A stretch of DNA of 64,000 nucleotides from Actinomyces oris (lineage in GTDB: Bacteria > Actinomycetota > Actinomycetes > Actinomycetales > Actinomycetaceae): contig NZ_CP014232.1 in assembly GCF_001553935.1 (NCBI RefSeq), positions 2,294,001-2,358,000 on the forward strand, in the 5' to 3' direction. The notes beneath the pieces were generated by a model. That model saw nothing but the letters and a program-made list of their open reading frames with translations. It was not told where the DNA came from and did no database searches. Below, piece by piece: positions 53,393-62,537 of the stretch. A program made the position numbers and the translations under genes. Each line of letters begins with the position of its first letter. The stretch's first letter is position 1.

Positions 53393-56335
53393 GTGGCTAA
53401 ACCACGCGTTCATGAGCTTGCGAAAGAGCTCGACCCCACTGGCAAGAAGGTCACCTCGAAGGTGATCCTGGCCTGGCTCAAGGACCAGGGAGAGTTCGTC
53501 AAGGCGGCCTCCTCCGCTGTTGAGCCTCCCGTCGCTCGCCGGGTTCGCGAGCACTTTGCCGCCCAGGTGCAGGAGGCGCCGGCGGACACCCAGGCCGACA
53601 AGCCTGCCAAGACTGCCTCTCAGGCCCCCAAGCCCTCCAAGAGTGCCCCCAAGCCGGGAGCTCAGGCCGCCAAGCCCGGTCCCGCCGGGGCTCAGGACCA
53701 GGCCCCGAGCCCCGCCGTCAAGCCGGCCGCTCCCAAGCCCTCCAAGAGTGCCCCCAAGCCAGGTGCTCAGGCCGCCAAGCCGAGTGACGGAGCCCAGGCC
53801 CCGAGTGCCGCCAAGCCGGCGCCCCAGCGGGGAGCCGCGGGCGAGGCGCCCAAGGCCCCCAAGCCTGGAGCCGGAGTTCCCAAGCCTGCGGCCGCCTCCG
53901 GTACCCCGGCGTCCGGCTCGCGTCGCAGTGCTCCGACCCCGGGGCCTCGCCCCAGTGCTCCGCGTCCCGGCAACAACCCCTTCGCCACCTCCCAGGGCAT
54001 GCCCCGTCAGGGCGGTCAGACAGGCCGAGGAGGCCAGCGTTCGGGCCAGTCGCGCTCGGGTGCTCCGCGTCCCGGCAACAACCCCTTCGCCACCTCCCAG
54101 GGCATGCCCCGTCCGGGTGGCTCCGGTGGTCCCCGTCCTCAGGGCGGTCCGCGTCCCGGTGGCCCCCGTCCTCAGGGCGGTCCACGGCCTCAGGGAGCCG
54201 GCCGCTCCGGTGCTCCGCGTCCGGGCGGTCCGCGTCCCAACCCGGGCATGATGCCCGGCCAGTCCTCCATCGGGCGCCCCGGTGCTCCCGCACGAGGGGG
54301 AGCGGGCGGCGGTGGCCGCGGCTCGCGCCCCGGCGGCGGCGGTCGTCCCGGTGGCGGCGGTCGTCCCGGCGGCGGCTTCGGCGGACCCCGCGGTGGCCGC
54401 GGTGGTCGCGGTTCCACCCAGGGCGCCTTCGGGCGCGGTGGCGGCGCCCCGCGGGGACGCAAGTCCAAGCGGGCCAAGCGCCAGGAGTTCGAGCAGCAGA
54501 GTGCGCCGTCGATCGGCGGTGTCATCGTCCCTCGCGGCGACGGCTCCACCCCGGTGCGCGTGCGCCAGGGGGCCACGCTCACGGACCTGGCCGAGAAGAT
54601 CAACGCCAACCCCGCGGCCCTGGTGACCGTCCTGTTCCACCTCGGTGAGATGGCCACGGCCACCCAGTCCCTCGACGAGGACACCTTCGCCCTCCTGGGC
54701 GCCGAGCTGGGCTACAACGTCCAGATCGTCTCGCCCGAGGACGAGGACCGCGAGCTCCTGGAGTCCTTCGACATCGACCTCGACCCCGATGAGGACGACG
54801 CCAACCTCGTGCCCCGGCCCCCGGTGGTCACGGTCATGGGACACGTCGACCACGGTAAGACCAAGCTGCTGGACGCCATCCGCTCCACCGACGTCGTCGC
54901 CGGTGAGGCCGGGGGCATCACCCAGTCCATCGGTGCCTACCAGGTCCGCGTCAACCTGAACGACGAGGAGCGCCCGATCACCTTCATCGACACCCCCGGT
55001 CACGAGGCCTTCACGGCCATGCGTGCCCGCGGTGCCGAGGTGACCGACATCGCCATCCTCGTCGTGGCCGCCGACGACGGTGTCATGCCCCAGACCGTTG
55101 AGGCCCTCAACCACGCCCAGGCGGCCAACGTGCAGATCGTCGTGGCGGTCAACAAGATCGACAAGGAGGGCGCCAACCCGGACAAGATCCGCGGCCAGCT
55201 CACCGAGTACGGTCTGGTCCCCGAGGAGTACGGCGGCGACACGATGTTCGTGGACATCTCCGCCAAGCAACGTCTCCACATCGACGAGCTCCTCGAGGCC
55301 GTCCTGCTGACTGCGGACGCCGCCCTGGACCTGCGGGCCAACCCGGACACCGAGGCCCGCGGCGTGACCATCGAGGCCAAGCTCGACAAGGGCCGCGGCG
55401 CGGTGAGCACCATTCTGGTCGAGCGCGGCACGCTGCGGGTCGGCGACCCGATCGTGGCCGGAAGCGCCTACGGGCGCGTGCGCGCCATGTTCAACGAGCA
55501 CGGGGAGAACCTCACCGAGGCCGGCCCCGCCCGCCCGGCACTGGTTCTGGGACTGACGAACGTGCCCAGCGCCGGTGACTCCTTCATCGTCGCCCCCGAC
55601 GACCGCACGGCCCGCCAGATCGCCGACAAGCGTGAGGCTGCTGAGCGCGCCGCTCTGCTGGCCAAGCGCCGCAAGCGGGTCTCCCTGGAGAACCTCACCG
55701 ACGTCCTCAAGGAGGGCAAGGTCGACACCCTCAACCTCATCCTCAAGGGCGACAGCTCGGGTGCGGTCGAGGCCCTGGAGGACTCCCTGCTCAAGATCGA
55801 CGTCGGCGAGGAGGTCGCCCTGCGTGTCATCCACCGCGGCGTGGGTGCCATCACGCAGAACGACGTCAACCTGGCCACGGTGGATTCCGCCGTCATCATT
55901 GGCTTCAACGTCAGGCCCGCCGAGCGAGTCTCGGAGATCGCCGACCGCGAGGGCGTCGACATGAAGTTCTACTCGGTCATTTACAACGCGATCGAGGATG
56001 TCGAGGCCGCCATGAAGGGCATGCTCAAGCCCGTCTACGAGGAGGTCGAGCTCGGCACCGCCGAGATCCGGCAGATCTTCCGCTCCTCGAAGTTCGGCTC
56101 CATCGCCGGCTCCATCGTCCGCTCGGGCATCATCAAGCGGGGGGCCAAGGCCCGCCTGGTGCGCGACGGCGTCGTCATCAACGGAGAGCTGTCCATCGAA
56201 ACGCTGCGCCGAGAGAAGGACGACGTCACCGAGGTCCGCGAGGGCTACGAGTGCGGTATCAACCTGGGCTTCAAGGACCTCGCCGAGGGCGACGTCATCG
56301 AGACCTGGGAGATGCGCGAGAAGCCTCGCGACTGA
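53393..56335 (+). CDS. infB: Translation initiation factor IF-2
   Basis: 980 residues, GTG start with AGGAG upstream. IF-2 places fMet-tRNA on the 30S subunit. N-terminal IF2_N motif '[19 protein letters not shown]', then a disordered Ala/Pro/Lys region (about 60-190) and a Gly/Pro/Arg region (about 190-365). The second IF2_N domain is about 390-450, and the G domain starts with [14 protein letters not shown] (about 483), with '[16 protein letters not shown]' and 'NKIDKEG'. Domains II-IV follow to '[17 protein letters not shown]'. The linker includes two identical 54-base units (see repeat entries). A hairpin follows the stop. Confidence 0.98.
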   Translation: MAKPRVHELAKELDPTGKKVTSKVILAWLKDQGEFVKAASSAVEPPVARRVREHFAAQVQEAPADTQADKPAKTASQAPKPSKSAPKPGAQAAKPGPAGAQDQAPSPAVKPAAPKPSKSAPKPGAQAAKPSDGAQAPSAAKPAPQRGAAGEAPKAPKPGAGVPKPAAASGTPASGSRRSAPTPGPRPSAPRPGNNPFATSQGMPRQGGQTGRGGQRSGQSRSGAPRPGNNPFATSQGMPRPGGSGGPRPQGGPRPGGPRPQGGPRPQGAGRSGAPRPGGPRPNPGMMPGQSSIGRPGAPARGGAGGGGRGSRPGGGGRPGGGGRPGGGFGGPRGGRGGRGSTQGAFGRGGGAPRGRKSKRAKRQEFEQQSAPSIGGVIVPRGDGSTPVRVRQGATLTDLAEKINANPAALVTVLFHLGEMATATQSLDEDTFALLGAELGYNVQIVSPEDEDRELLESFDIDLDPDEDDANLVPRPPVVTVMGHVDHGKTKLLDAIRSTDVVAGEAGGITQSIGAYQVRVNLNDEERPITFIDTPGHEAFTAMRARGAEVTDIAILVVAADDGVMPQTVEALNHAQAANVQIVVAVNKIDKEGANPDKIRGQLTEYGLVPEEYGGDTMFVDISAKQRLHIDELLEAVLLTADAALDLRANPDTEARGVTIEAKLDKGRGAVSTILVERGTLRVGDPIVAGSAYGRVRAMFNEHGENLTEAGPARPALVLGLTNVPSAGDSFIVAPDDRTARQIADKREAAERAALLAKRRKRVSLENLTDVLKEGKVDTLNLILKGDSSGAVEALEDSLLKIDVGEEVALRVIHRGVGAITQNDVNLATVDSAVIIGFNVRPAERVSEIADREGVDMKFYSVIYNAIEDVEAAMKGMLKPVYEEVELGTAEIRQIFRSSKFGSIAGSIVRSGIIKRGAKARLVRDGVVINGELSIETLRREKDDVTEVREGYECGINLGFKDLAEGDVIETWEMREKPRD
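53955..54008 (+). repeat. 54-base direct repeat in infB linker, copy 1
   Basis: Identical over 54 bases to 54060-54113, in frame (105 bases apart). It encodes [18 protein letters not shown]. Confidence 0.95.
54060..54113 (+). repeat. 54-base direct repeat in infB linker, copy 2
   Basis: Second identical copy. A shorter decayed copy of its first 14 bases (GTGCTCCGCGTCCG) recurs near 54211. Confidence 0.95.
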
Positions 56336-56356
56336 GAACGACCGCGTTCATCAACA

Positions 56357-56391
56357 GTGGCCGGCCGCCCCGCACTGGGGTGGCCGGCCAC
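56357..56391 (+). terminator. Hairpin after infB
   Basis: GTGGCCGGCC-G-CCCC (56357-56371) pairs with GGGG-T-GGCCGGCCAC (56377-56391), one G-T wobble, 5-base loop. It begins 21 bases after the infB stop, so infB ends its operon here. Confidence 0.8.
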
Positions 56392-56452
56392 CGTTGTCAG
56401 ACGGACGCTCATCACCTCGCCCGCGAGAACGTGCGTGGGCGAGATGATGCCG

Positions 56453-58024
56453 TCAGATGCGCGCGTTGACGTCCTGGTAACCGGAGTCTTCGCGGGTGCC
56501 GCCCATGCCGTCACCGACCTCGCTGTAGTGACGGATCAACGTCACCGACCGGACCCACTTGATCATCTTGTACCCGTGGCTCGTCTCGCAGCGCAGGCGC
56601 AGCGGAGCACCGAACATGCCCGACAGCGGCTCGTCATTGCGGCCCCAGGCCAGGATCGTGTCATCCTCGAGGGCCATGTCCAGAGGCAGGCACGTGTAGT
56701 ACGGCTCGACCGGACGCCCATCGTGCATGTTCTGGGCCATGCCGAAGGACTCGAACATCACCCATCCGGCCTCAGGATCGATCTGACCGACCTGCGCGAG
56801 CAGATCCCGCACGCGGATCCCCGTCCACTTGGCGATCCCCGTCCAACCCTGCATGCAGGTGTGCATGGTGATCTGGGACTGGCTGGAGATCGCCTTGAGC
56901 TCCGCCAGGGAGAAGGACGCCGGAGCCGAGACCATGCCACCCACCTCGAGGCGGAAGTCGGCGAAGTCATTCGCCGCCAGCTCCTGGTACTCCGGGGACT
57001 CCTCCCGTGAGGGGGTACGGGTGTTGACCCAGTGGAACCTGGAGATGTCCTTCTCCGTCCACGGCCTCTTGACGGCCTGCTGCGAGCTGAAGCGGTCCAC
57101 CGTGACGCGGCGGATCCCCCGCGTGGCGTCCCATAGGATCCGCTGGCTGCGGCGGGTGTCCGTCAGCGTCCAGTAGGACATGGCGATCCACAGCGCCACC
57201 ACGACGATGATCGTCGCGATCACGGTGACGTAGGCCTGACCCACCCGGTTGGGGTCGTAGTAGCCGAAGACGATGTGGGTGAGGTTGTGAGGAGCGTGCA
57301 CGATGAACACCAGGCCCACGTGAACGACGGCGAAGCCCAGGTAGGCGAACATGCCGATCAGATGCAGGGAGCGGGCGGCCTGGCGGCCACCGAACATCTT
57401 GGCGTACCAGGGGAAGCGGCCCACGACGGCGGGAGACATGACCGGCCCCGTGATGATCATCAGCGGAGCGGCGATGAAGACGATGAAGAAGTACCCCAGC
57501 TGCTGGAGGCTGTCGTAGGGGGTGAAATCGCACAAGGATGGAGTGCGCAGGTGTGCGTAGGTCAGCAGGGAGTCCCAGGCGTCGGGCAGGATTCGCCACG
57601 TGGTGGGAACCAGGCGGTGCCACGCTCCGGTGCCCACGAGGAGGGCGACGTAGATGATGCCGTTGAGCAGCCAGAAGCTGGTGGCCACCCCATGCCAGGC
57701 GCGCCCCAGCCCGATCTTGGCTCGGCCGGGCAGGGACAGCAGGGGGGAGAGGTCGCGCTGATCATCCCGGGCGGTGAAGGCCCCCTCCTCGAGGGGCACC
57801 TTGTCCCTGGTGAACCGGAGCCACTCGGAGCCGGGCTCGCACTGGTCCTTGAAGTAGAAGCGGGGATGAGAGGCGATGATCTCGATACCGGAGCGGATGA
57901 GGACGCCCATGAGGAGGAAGTTGATGAAGTGGGTGACGCGCAACCACAGTGGGAAGGTCTCAGTGTCGACACACTGTTGGGCGACGTCGTTGACGGTCTG
58001 TGCGGCTAGGGGCAGGAGGGACAT
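56453..58024 (-). CDS. Cytochrome b561-like / molybdopterin sulfite-oxidase-fold fusion oxidoreductase
   Basis: 523 residues. Residues 25-290 hold five membrane helices (about 28-50, 112-134, 177-198, 220-243, 263-285) with His at 32, 111, 221 and 235 as candidate haem b ligands. From about 335 to 523 follows a SUOX/YedY-type molybdopterin domain: 'LEVGGMVSAPASFSLAELKA', the Mo-ligand Cys390 in MHTCMQGWTG, 'GIRVRDLLAQ', 'MALEDDTILAWGRND' and 'GAPLRLRCETSHGYKMIKWV'. It should pass electrons between the quinone pool and a Mo-active-site substrate. The substrate is not readable. There is no separate Tat signal. Divergent from norZ. Confidence 0.88.
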   Translation of the reverse strand: MSLLPLAAQTVNDVAQQCVDTETFPLWLRVTHFINFLLMGVLIRSGIEIIASHPRFYFKDQCEPGSEWLRFTRDKVPLEEGAFTARDDQRDLSPLLSLPGRAKIGLGRAWHGVATSFWLLNGIIYVALLVGTGAWHRLVPTTWRILPDAWDSLLTYAHLRTPSLCDFTPYDSLQQLGYFFIVFIAAPLMIITGPVMSPAVVGRFPWYAKMFGGRQAARSLHLIGMFAYLGFAVVHVGLVFIVHAPHNLTHIVFGYYDPNRVGQAYVTVIATIIVVVALWIAMSYWTLTDTRRSQRILWDATRGIRRVTVDRFSSQQAVKRPWTEKDISRFHWVNTRTPSREESPEYQELAANDFADFRLEVGGMVSAPASFSLAELKAISSQSQITMHTCMQGWTGIAKWTGIRVRDLLAQVGQIDPEAGWVMFESFGMAQNMHDGRPVEPYYTCLPLDMALEDDTILAWGRNDEPLSGMFGAPLRLRCETSHGYKMIKWVRSVTLIRHYSEVGDGMGGTREDSGYQDVNARI

Positions 58025-58047
58025 CGTCGTGCCTTACAAACGGGGTG

Positions 58048-58072
58048 ACAATCTTTCCGTATAAATGATTGT
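58048..58072. promoter_or_regulatory. Inverted repeat ACAATC-N13-GATTGT
   Basis: Six-base perfect arms, extended by TTT/AAA with one bulge, 24 bases before the ATG of the Mo/cyt b gene. Candidate repressor or activator site. The TACAAT on the minus strand overlapping it could be a -10 box. Confidence 0.4.
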
Positions 58073-58159
58073 ACTGCTGTTTCTCGGTTTTATGTAGGGG
58101 ATGGTGACAAGATGTCGCGATCGGGGTGTCGGCGCGGCGGAGGTGGAGTTATATCAGCC

Positions 58160-58174
58160 TTCCTTAAATAGGAA
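58160..58174. promoter_or_regulatory. Inverted repeat TTCCT-TAAAT-AGGAA
   Basis: Five-base perfect arms around an AT-only centre in the middle of the divergent region. Possible operator shared by both promoters. Confidence 0.3.
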
Positions 58175-58389
58175 ACACAATAGTGACTAAAATAGGTGGC
58201 GGCTTGGCTGCCGTGTCGTTCCACGCGTTGAATATCAATGGAGAGAATCTGAGGAAATGGAACCGATCAGCCGTCATATCGACGGGGAAGTCCTGGATTG
58301 TTCCCCCACGATGCTCTGTGGGGCTTGTACGGTGGCTGTGACGACGCGGAAGACGTCCGCCGTCTTCTGAGATACACGGAGGTAATCTC

Positions 58390-60732
58390 ATGTCATCCGC
58401 TGCCACGACTGAGGGGGCGGTCTCCCGACGCGCTCGCCTCATCGGCAAGGGGTGGATCCAGGGGGTCGCCCTGGTCATGCTCTTCGGATTCACTGTCATG
58501 GGCCTGCTGGCCTACCGCACCTACACCAATTCCATGCCTCAGCCGCAGAAGGTGGTCACCGAGAGCGGTGAGACCCTCTTCACGACGCAGGACATCACCG
58601 AGGGGCAGAAGCTCTTCCAGGCCAGAGGCCTCATGGAGTACGGCTCCATCCTGGGCCACGGCGGCTATCTCGGTCCCGACTTCACCGCCGAGTACCTTCG
58701 CATGGAGGCCACGAGCATCAAGAACCAGCTCGCCGCCCAAGGGGCCGCCGACCCGGCGGCCGCCACCAAGGAGATGATGCGGACCAACCGCTACGACTCC
58801 TCCACGGGAACCCTGGTGTGGACCGATGAGCAGGTCAAGGCCTACAACGAGGCCGTCAACCACTACACCAAGATGTTTGGGCCCGACGCCCACAGCCACG
58901 GCCTCAAGCCGGATCTCATCACCGACCCCGTCCAGGTCAAACAGGTGACGGCCTTCTTCGGCTGGACCGCCTGGGGATCGTCCGCACAGCGCCCGGGCCA
59001 CGACTACTCGTACACGAACAACTGGCCCGCCGAGTCCCTGGTCGGCAACGCACCCACCGGTGACCTCATGATCTGGTCGGTCCTGTCGCTGATCGTCCTC
59101 ATCGGTGGAACCGGGGTCATGTTCGCCATCTACGGCCGCTGGAGTCAGAAGATCGGCTGGCACTCCGAGGAGGCCCCGGCCCTGTCCTTCCGTCAACCCG
59201 AGGACGTCGGGCTGACCAAGTCGCAGCGGGTGGTGGCTTGGTACGTCTTCACCATCGCCGCCCTCTTCCTCGTCCAGACGCTGCTGGGAGCCCTCGCCGA
59301 GCACTACCGGGCCGACGTTCTGTCCTTCTTCGGATTCGACCTGGGCCGACTTCTGCCCTTCTCCCTGGCCCGCACCTGGCACGTCCAGCTCTCCTTGTTC
59401 TGGACCGCCATCGGTCTGCTCGCGGCCGGCCTGTTCCTGACCCCGTTCATCGCCAGGCGCGAGCCCAAGAAGCAGCACGTGCTGGTGTGGACCCTGTTCA
59501 TCGCGGCCACGGTCGTCGTCGTCCTGTCCTGCTTGGCGGAGGGGGCCAGCCAACACGGCCTGAGCTGGGCCAAGGGGCCGCTGTTCGCCCAGCAGTGGGA
59601 GTACCTCGATCTTCCCTTCGTCTTCCAGGTGCTGCTGACCCTGGCCCTGTTCGTCTGGGTGTTCATCATCTGGCGCGCCATGCGCTCGCGCCTGCGCAAC
59701 GAGCACGTGGCCAACATGCCCTGGCTGTTCATGTTCGCGGCCCTGGCGATCCCCGCCTTCTACGCCGTGGGGATGATGGCGCGCACCGGAACCCACGTGA
59801 CCGTCGCCGAGTTCTGGCGCTTCTGGGTGGTGCACCTGTGGGTCGAGGACTTCCTCGAGCTGTTCACCACCGTCATGGTCGCCTATGTCTTCGTCCTGCT
59901 GGGCGTTGTCCGCGAGAGGATCGCACTGGGCATCATCTTCATGGACATCATCCTGTACTCCGCCGGTGGCGTCATCGGCACCATGCACCACCTCTACTTC
60001 TCCGGCACGCCGGTGGAGCACATGGCCCTGGGTGCCTTCTTCTCAGCCGCCGAGGTGATCCCCCTGACCTTCCTGACGGTGGAGGCCTGGGCCTTCATGC
60101 AGCTGGGAGCCAACCGCCACGGCAAGGAGGCCGGTCCCTTCCCGCACCGCTGGGCCGTCATGTTCCTCATGGCCGTCGGCTTCTGGAACTTCCTGGGGGC
60201 CGGTGTCTTCGGCTTCCTGGTCAACCTGCCCATCGTGTCCTACTACGAGATCGGGACCGCGCTGACGGCCAACCACGCCCACGCCTCCATGATGGGCGTG
60301 TACGGCTTCATGGCGCTGGCGCTGGGGATGTTCGCCCTGCGCTACCTGGTGCCGGCCGACAAGTGGCCCGAGAAGCTCGCCAAGACCTCCTTCTGGAGCC
60401 TCAACATCGGTCTGGCCTGGATGTGCTTCGCCACCCTGCTGCCGCTGGGCATCCTCCAGCTGCGCTACTCGGTGAGCACGGGCTACTTCGAGGCCCGCCA
60501 GCTCACCTACGTCACCAACTCGGTCAACACGATCATCGAGTGGGGGCGGATGCCCGGAGACCTCATCTTCATCCTCGGCGGAGTCCTGCCCTACCTCTAC
60601 ATCGCCTTCCTGGGACTGAGGAACTGGCGTCGAGGGCGGACGGTGGACACCTTCGCCGAGGACGCCCTCTACGAGGAGATCCAGGGTGGGCGCAAGGCCT
60701 GGCGCGGTGAGCGCGCGGAGCTGAACGACTGA
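58390..60732 (+). CDS. norZ: Quinol-dependent nitric oxide reductase (qNor)
   Basis: 780 residues, normal for qNor. Reduces two NO to N2O with electrons from quinol. An N-terminal helix (about 22-42) precedes a periplasmic cytochrome-c-like domain that lacks the CxxCH haem site ('TEGQKLFQARGLMEYGSILGHGGYLGPDFTAEYL'). Then come about 13 helices of the haem-copper-oxidase fold with 'LARTWHVQLSLFWTAIG', 'WRFWVVHLWVEDFLELFTTV' (His and Glu) and 'MHHLYFSGTP'. ATG 58390 has GGAGG eight bases upstream. Oral actinomycetes meet NO from nitrite; detoxification is the likely role. It overlaps the next gene (TGATG). Confidence 0.95.
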   Translation: MSSAATTEGAVSRRARLIGKGWIQGVALVMLFGFTVMGLLAYRTYTNSMPQPQKVVTESGETLFTTQDITEGQKLFQARGLMEYGSILGHGGYLGPDFTAEYLRMEATSIKNQLAAQGAADPAAATKEMMRTNRYDSSTGTLVWTDEQVKAYNEAVNHYTKMFGPDAHSHGLKPDLITDPVQVKQVTAFFGWTAWGSSAQRPGHDYSYTNNWPAESLVGNAPTGDLMIWSVLSLIVLIGGTGVMFAIYGRWSQKIGWHSEEAPALSFRQPEDVGLTKSQRVVAWYVFTIAALFLVQTLLGALAEHYRADVLSFFGFDLGRLLPFSLARTWHVQLSLFWTAIGLLAAGLFLTPFIARREPKKQHVLVWTLFIAATVVVVLSCLAEGASQHGLSWAKGPLFAQQWEYLDLPFVFQVLLTLALFVWVFIIWRAMRSRLRNEHVANMPWLFMFAALAIPAFYAVGMMARTGTHVTVAEFWRFWVVHLWVEDFLELFTTVMVAYVFVLLGVVRERIALGIIFMDIILYSAGGVIGTMHHLYFSGTPVEHMALGAFFSAAEVIPLTFLTVEAWAFMQLGANRHGKEAGPFPHRWAVMFLMAVGFWNFLGAGVFGFLVNLPIVSYYEIGTALTANHAHASMMGVYGFMALALGMFALRYLVPADKWPEKLAKTSFWSLNIGLAWMCFATLLPLGILQLRYSVSTGYFEARQLTYVTNSVNTIIEWGRMPGDLIFILGGVLPYLYIAFLGLRNWRRGRTVDTFAEDALYEEIQGGRKAWRGERAELND

Positions 60733-61661
60733 TGGCCTCACCCGACCTGAGCGTGTGGCTCATCGCCGTCTACGCGCTCATCATGCTGGCTGCTGCGTGG
60801 GCCGTGGACGTCCTCGGCTCGCGCAGCGCCCGGCACTCCATGTCCTGGCGGCACTCGGACTTCATGTACCACGACGACGTCGACGGCTGGAGGTGCCACG
60901 AGGACCAGTGGCTGTGGCCCACCGCCTTCGACCCGGACAAGCGCGTCATCCGCTATGAGGGCGCCCATGCGATCTGCGGGCGCTGCCCGTCCAAGGACAG
61001 CTGCTCGCCCACCCCCGGCCCACGGGAGATCACCCGGCCTGTCGACCCCTGGCCCTACTCCGACGCCGGACGCTTCCACCGCGGTGTGGGTCTGGTCATC
61101 GCCTGCGTTGGCGTCTTCATCCCGGTGCTGCTCATGGTGGTCTTTCACGCCACCGGCGACCTCATCGTCCTGGGCACGACGACCGTCGTCGTCGTTGTGG
61201 CCGGTGTCCTGCCGCTGGCCCGTCACCTGTGGAATACCCCCGACAACGCGCCGGCACACCTGCCCCACGTCGGCTCGCAGGAGTACCAGGAGGCGGAGGA
61301 GGCGCGCCGCTCTGCGAGTACTGGTCCCGTCCCGGTGTCGATCAGCGCACGCCCCTCGGGATACCGTTCAGTGCGTGAGGCGGCCGAGGCGATCGCCACC
61401 GCTCAGGCCCGTGCGGCCGCCACTGGGCGCACCGTGCATGTCTCCTTCCTCTCCGGGGCTGACGGCACCGGGAAGGCGGACGGCGGGACTGTCGCCTCCG
61501 CTGCCTCCGTGGAGCCCGAGCTGCGTCGCGTCACCGCCCTGCGCACCCGCAAGCGCGTCCCGACCACCGGCGCCGAGCTCGGGGCGGATGGAACCCGCGG
61601 CGGGGCCCGGCGCTCATGGTCCTCGGCATGGAACGAGGCCACCGACACCACACGCAGATGA
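60732..61661 (+). CDS. Membrane protein with four-cysteine motif, norZ partner of unknown function
   Basis: 309 residues, translationally coupled to norZ. One helix near the N-terminus (about 8-28), then a soluble segment with Cys at 55, 82, 85 and 91 (C-x26-C-x2-C-x5-C, including ICGRCPSKDSC), then two adjacent helices (about 118-138 and 143-163) and a soluble Ala/Ser/Arg-rich C-terminus of about 145 residues. The four Cys could bind an iron-sulfur cluster or zinc. I do not recognise the family. The coupling suggests assembly, electron transfer or regulation of the reductase; that is inference. Confidence 0.8.
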   Translation: MASPDLSVWLIAVYALIMLAAAWAVDVLGSRSARHSMSWRHSDFMYHDDVDGWRCHEDQWLWPTAFDPDKRVIRYEGAHAICGRCPSKDSCSPTPGPREITRPVDPWPYSDAGRFHRGVGLVIACVGVFIPVLLMVVFHATGDLIVLGTTTVVVVVAGVLPLARHLWNTPDNAPAHLPHVGSQEYQEAEEARRSASTGPVPVSISARPSGYRSVREAAEAIATAQARAAATGRTVHVSFLSGADGTGKADGGTVASAASVEPELRRVTALRTRKRVPTTGAELGADGTRGGARRSWSSAWNEATDTTRR

Positions 61662-61712
61662 GCCGGCCCCAGTTCCTGAGCCGCCTCAACCCGCTTTCCT
61701 GAAGGACCCTTC

Positions 61713-62537
61713 ATGACTACCACCACCACCGCCATTGCGGCCGTGACCGTCCTCGTCCTGCTCGCCTTGGCCCTCTCGCTCAAGATCATCACCCAGTACG
61801 AGCGGGGCATCGTGTTCAGGCTGGGGCGTCTGCGACCTGTCTACGATCCCGGCCTGCACCTGGTCGTCCCTTTCCTCGAGCGCCTGGTGCGGGTCGATAC
61901 CCGCGTGGTCACCCTGACCATCCCGCCCCAGGAGGTCATCACGGAGGACAACGTGCCGGCGCGCGTCAACGCCGTCGTCCTGTTCAACGTCACCGACCCG
62001 GTCAAGGCCGTCATGGCGGTGGAGAACTACGCGATCGCCACCTCCCAGATCGCGCAGACCACGCTGAGGTCCGTTCTTGGACGCGTCGACCTGGACACCG
62101 TGCTCGCCCACCGCAGCGCCTTGAACGCCGATCTGCGTGACATCATTGAGAAGCTCACCGAGCCGTGGGGTGTGGAGGTCAGTGTCGTCGAGATCAAGGA
62201 CGTCGAGATCCCCGAGCAGATGCAGCGGGCCATGGCCCGTGGGGCTGAGGCTGAACGTGAGCGCCGTGCCAAGATCATCAACGCCCGTGGTGAGCTCCAG
62301 GCCTCCGAGGAGCTGCGTCAGGCGGCGGACACGCTCTCGAAGTCACCGGCTTCTCTCCAGCTGCGCTACCTGCAGACCCTCCTGGAGCTCGGCGCCGACC
62401 AGAACTCCACGGTCGTCTTCCCCCTGCCGATGGACATCATCGGACCGCTCCTGGAGCGCTTCGGTCCCCAGGGCGGCCTGCCGGAGGCTAACGAGGGCGA
62501 GGGCGGCGAAGGAGCTGGCGCACCGCGTCACCGATGA
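61713..62537 (+). CDS. Slipin / stomatin-like SPFH-domain protein
   Basis: 274 residues. One N-terminal membrane helix (about 5-25), then the SPFH/Band 7 domain: 'YERGIVFRLGRLRPVYDPGLHLVVPFLERLVRVDTR', 'TEDNVPARVNAVVLFNVTDPVKAV' and 'DIIEKLTEPWGVEVSVVEIKDVEIPEQMQRAMA'. The C-terminal coiled part is Ala/Glu-rich. Such proteins form membrane scaffolds. AAGGA precedes ATG 61713. Only 51 bases separate it from the Cys-motif gene, so it may share the norZ transcript. Its 3' end overlaps the convergent rarD by 50 bases. No NfeD partner is nearby. Confidence 0.93.
   Translation: MTTTTTAIAAVTVLVLLALALSLKIITQYERGIVFRLGRLRPVYDPGLHLVVPFLERLVRVDTRVVTLTIPPQEVITEDNVPARVNAVVLFNVTDPVKAVMAVENYAIATSQIAQTTLRSVLGRVDLDTVLAHRSALNADLRDIIEKLTEPWGVEVSVVEIKDVEIPEQMQRAMARGAEAERERRAKIINARGELQASEELRQAADTLSKSPASLQLRYLQTLLELGADQNSTVVFPLPMDIIGPLLERFGPQGGLPEANEGEGGEGAGAPRHR

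Larger units (their letters stand above)
58025..58389. other. AT-rich divergent control region between Mo/cyt b gene and norZ
   Basis: 365 bases with clearly lower GC than the flanks. It holds two inverted repeats (58048-58072 and 58160-58174) and an excellent SD (GGAGG, about 58379) for norZ. Both genes must be driven from here. No gene was supported. Confidence 0.55.

Noticed and set aside
53629..54250. Repeated units in infB considered as a CRISPR-like or satellite array
   Set aside because: The repeats are in frame within coding sequence, of unequal spacing, and have no spacers of constant length or cas genes.
53345..55834. 829-codon open frame antisense to infB
   Set aside because: Composition shadow of the Ala/Pro/Gly codons in the IF-2 linker; the product is low-complexity and has no initiation signal.
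59238..60710. 490-codon frame on the plus strand inside norZ
   Set aside because: Arg/Pro/His-rich out-of-frame reading of norZ with no motif; norZ is intact in its own frame.
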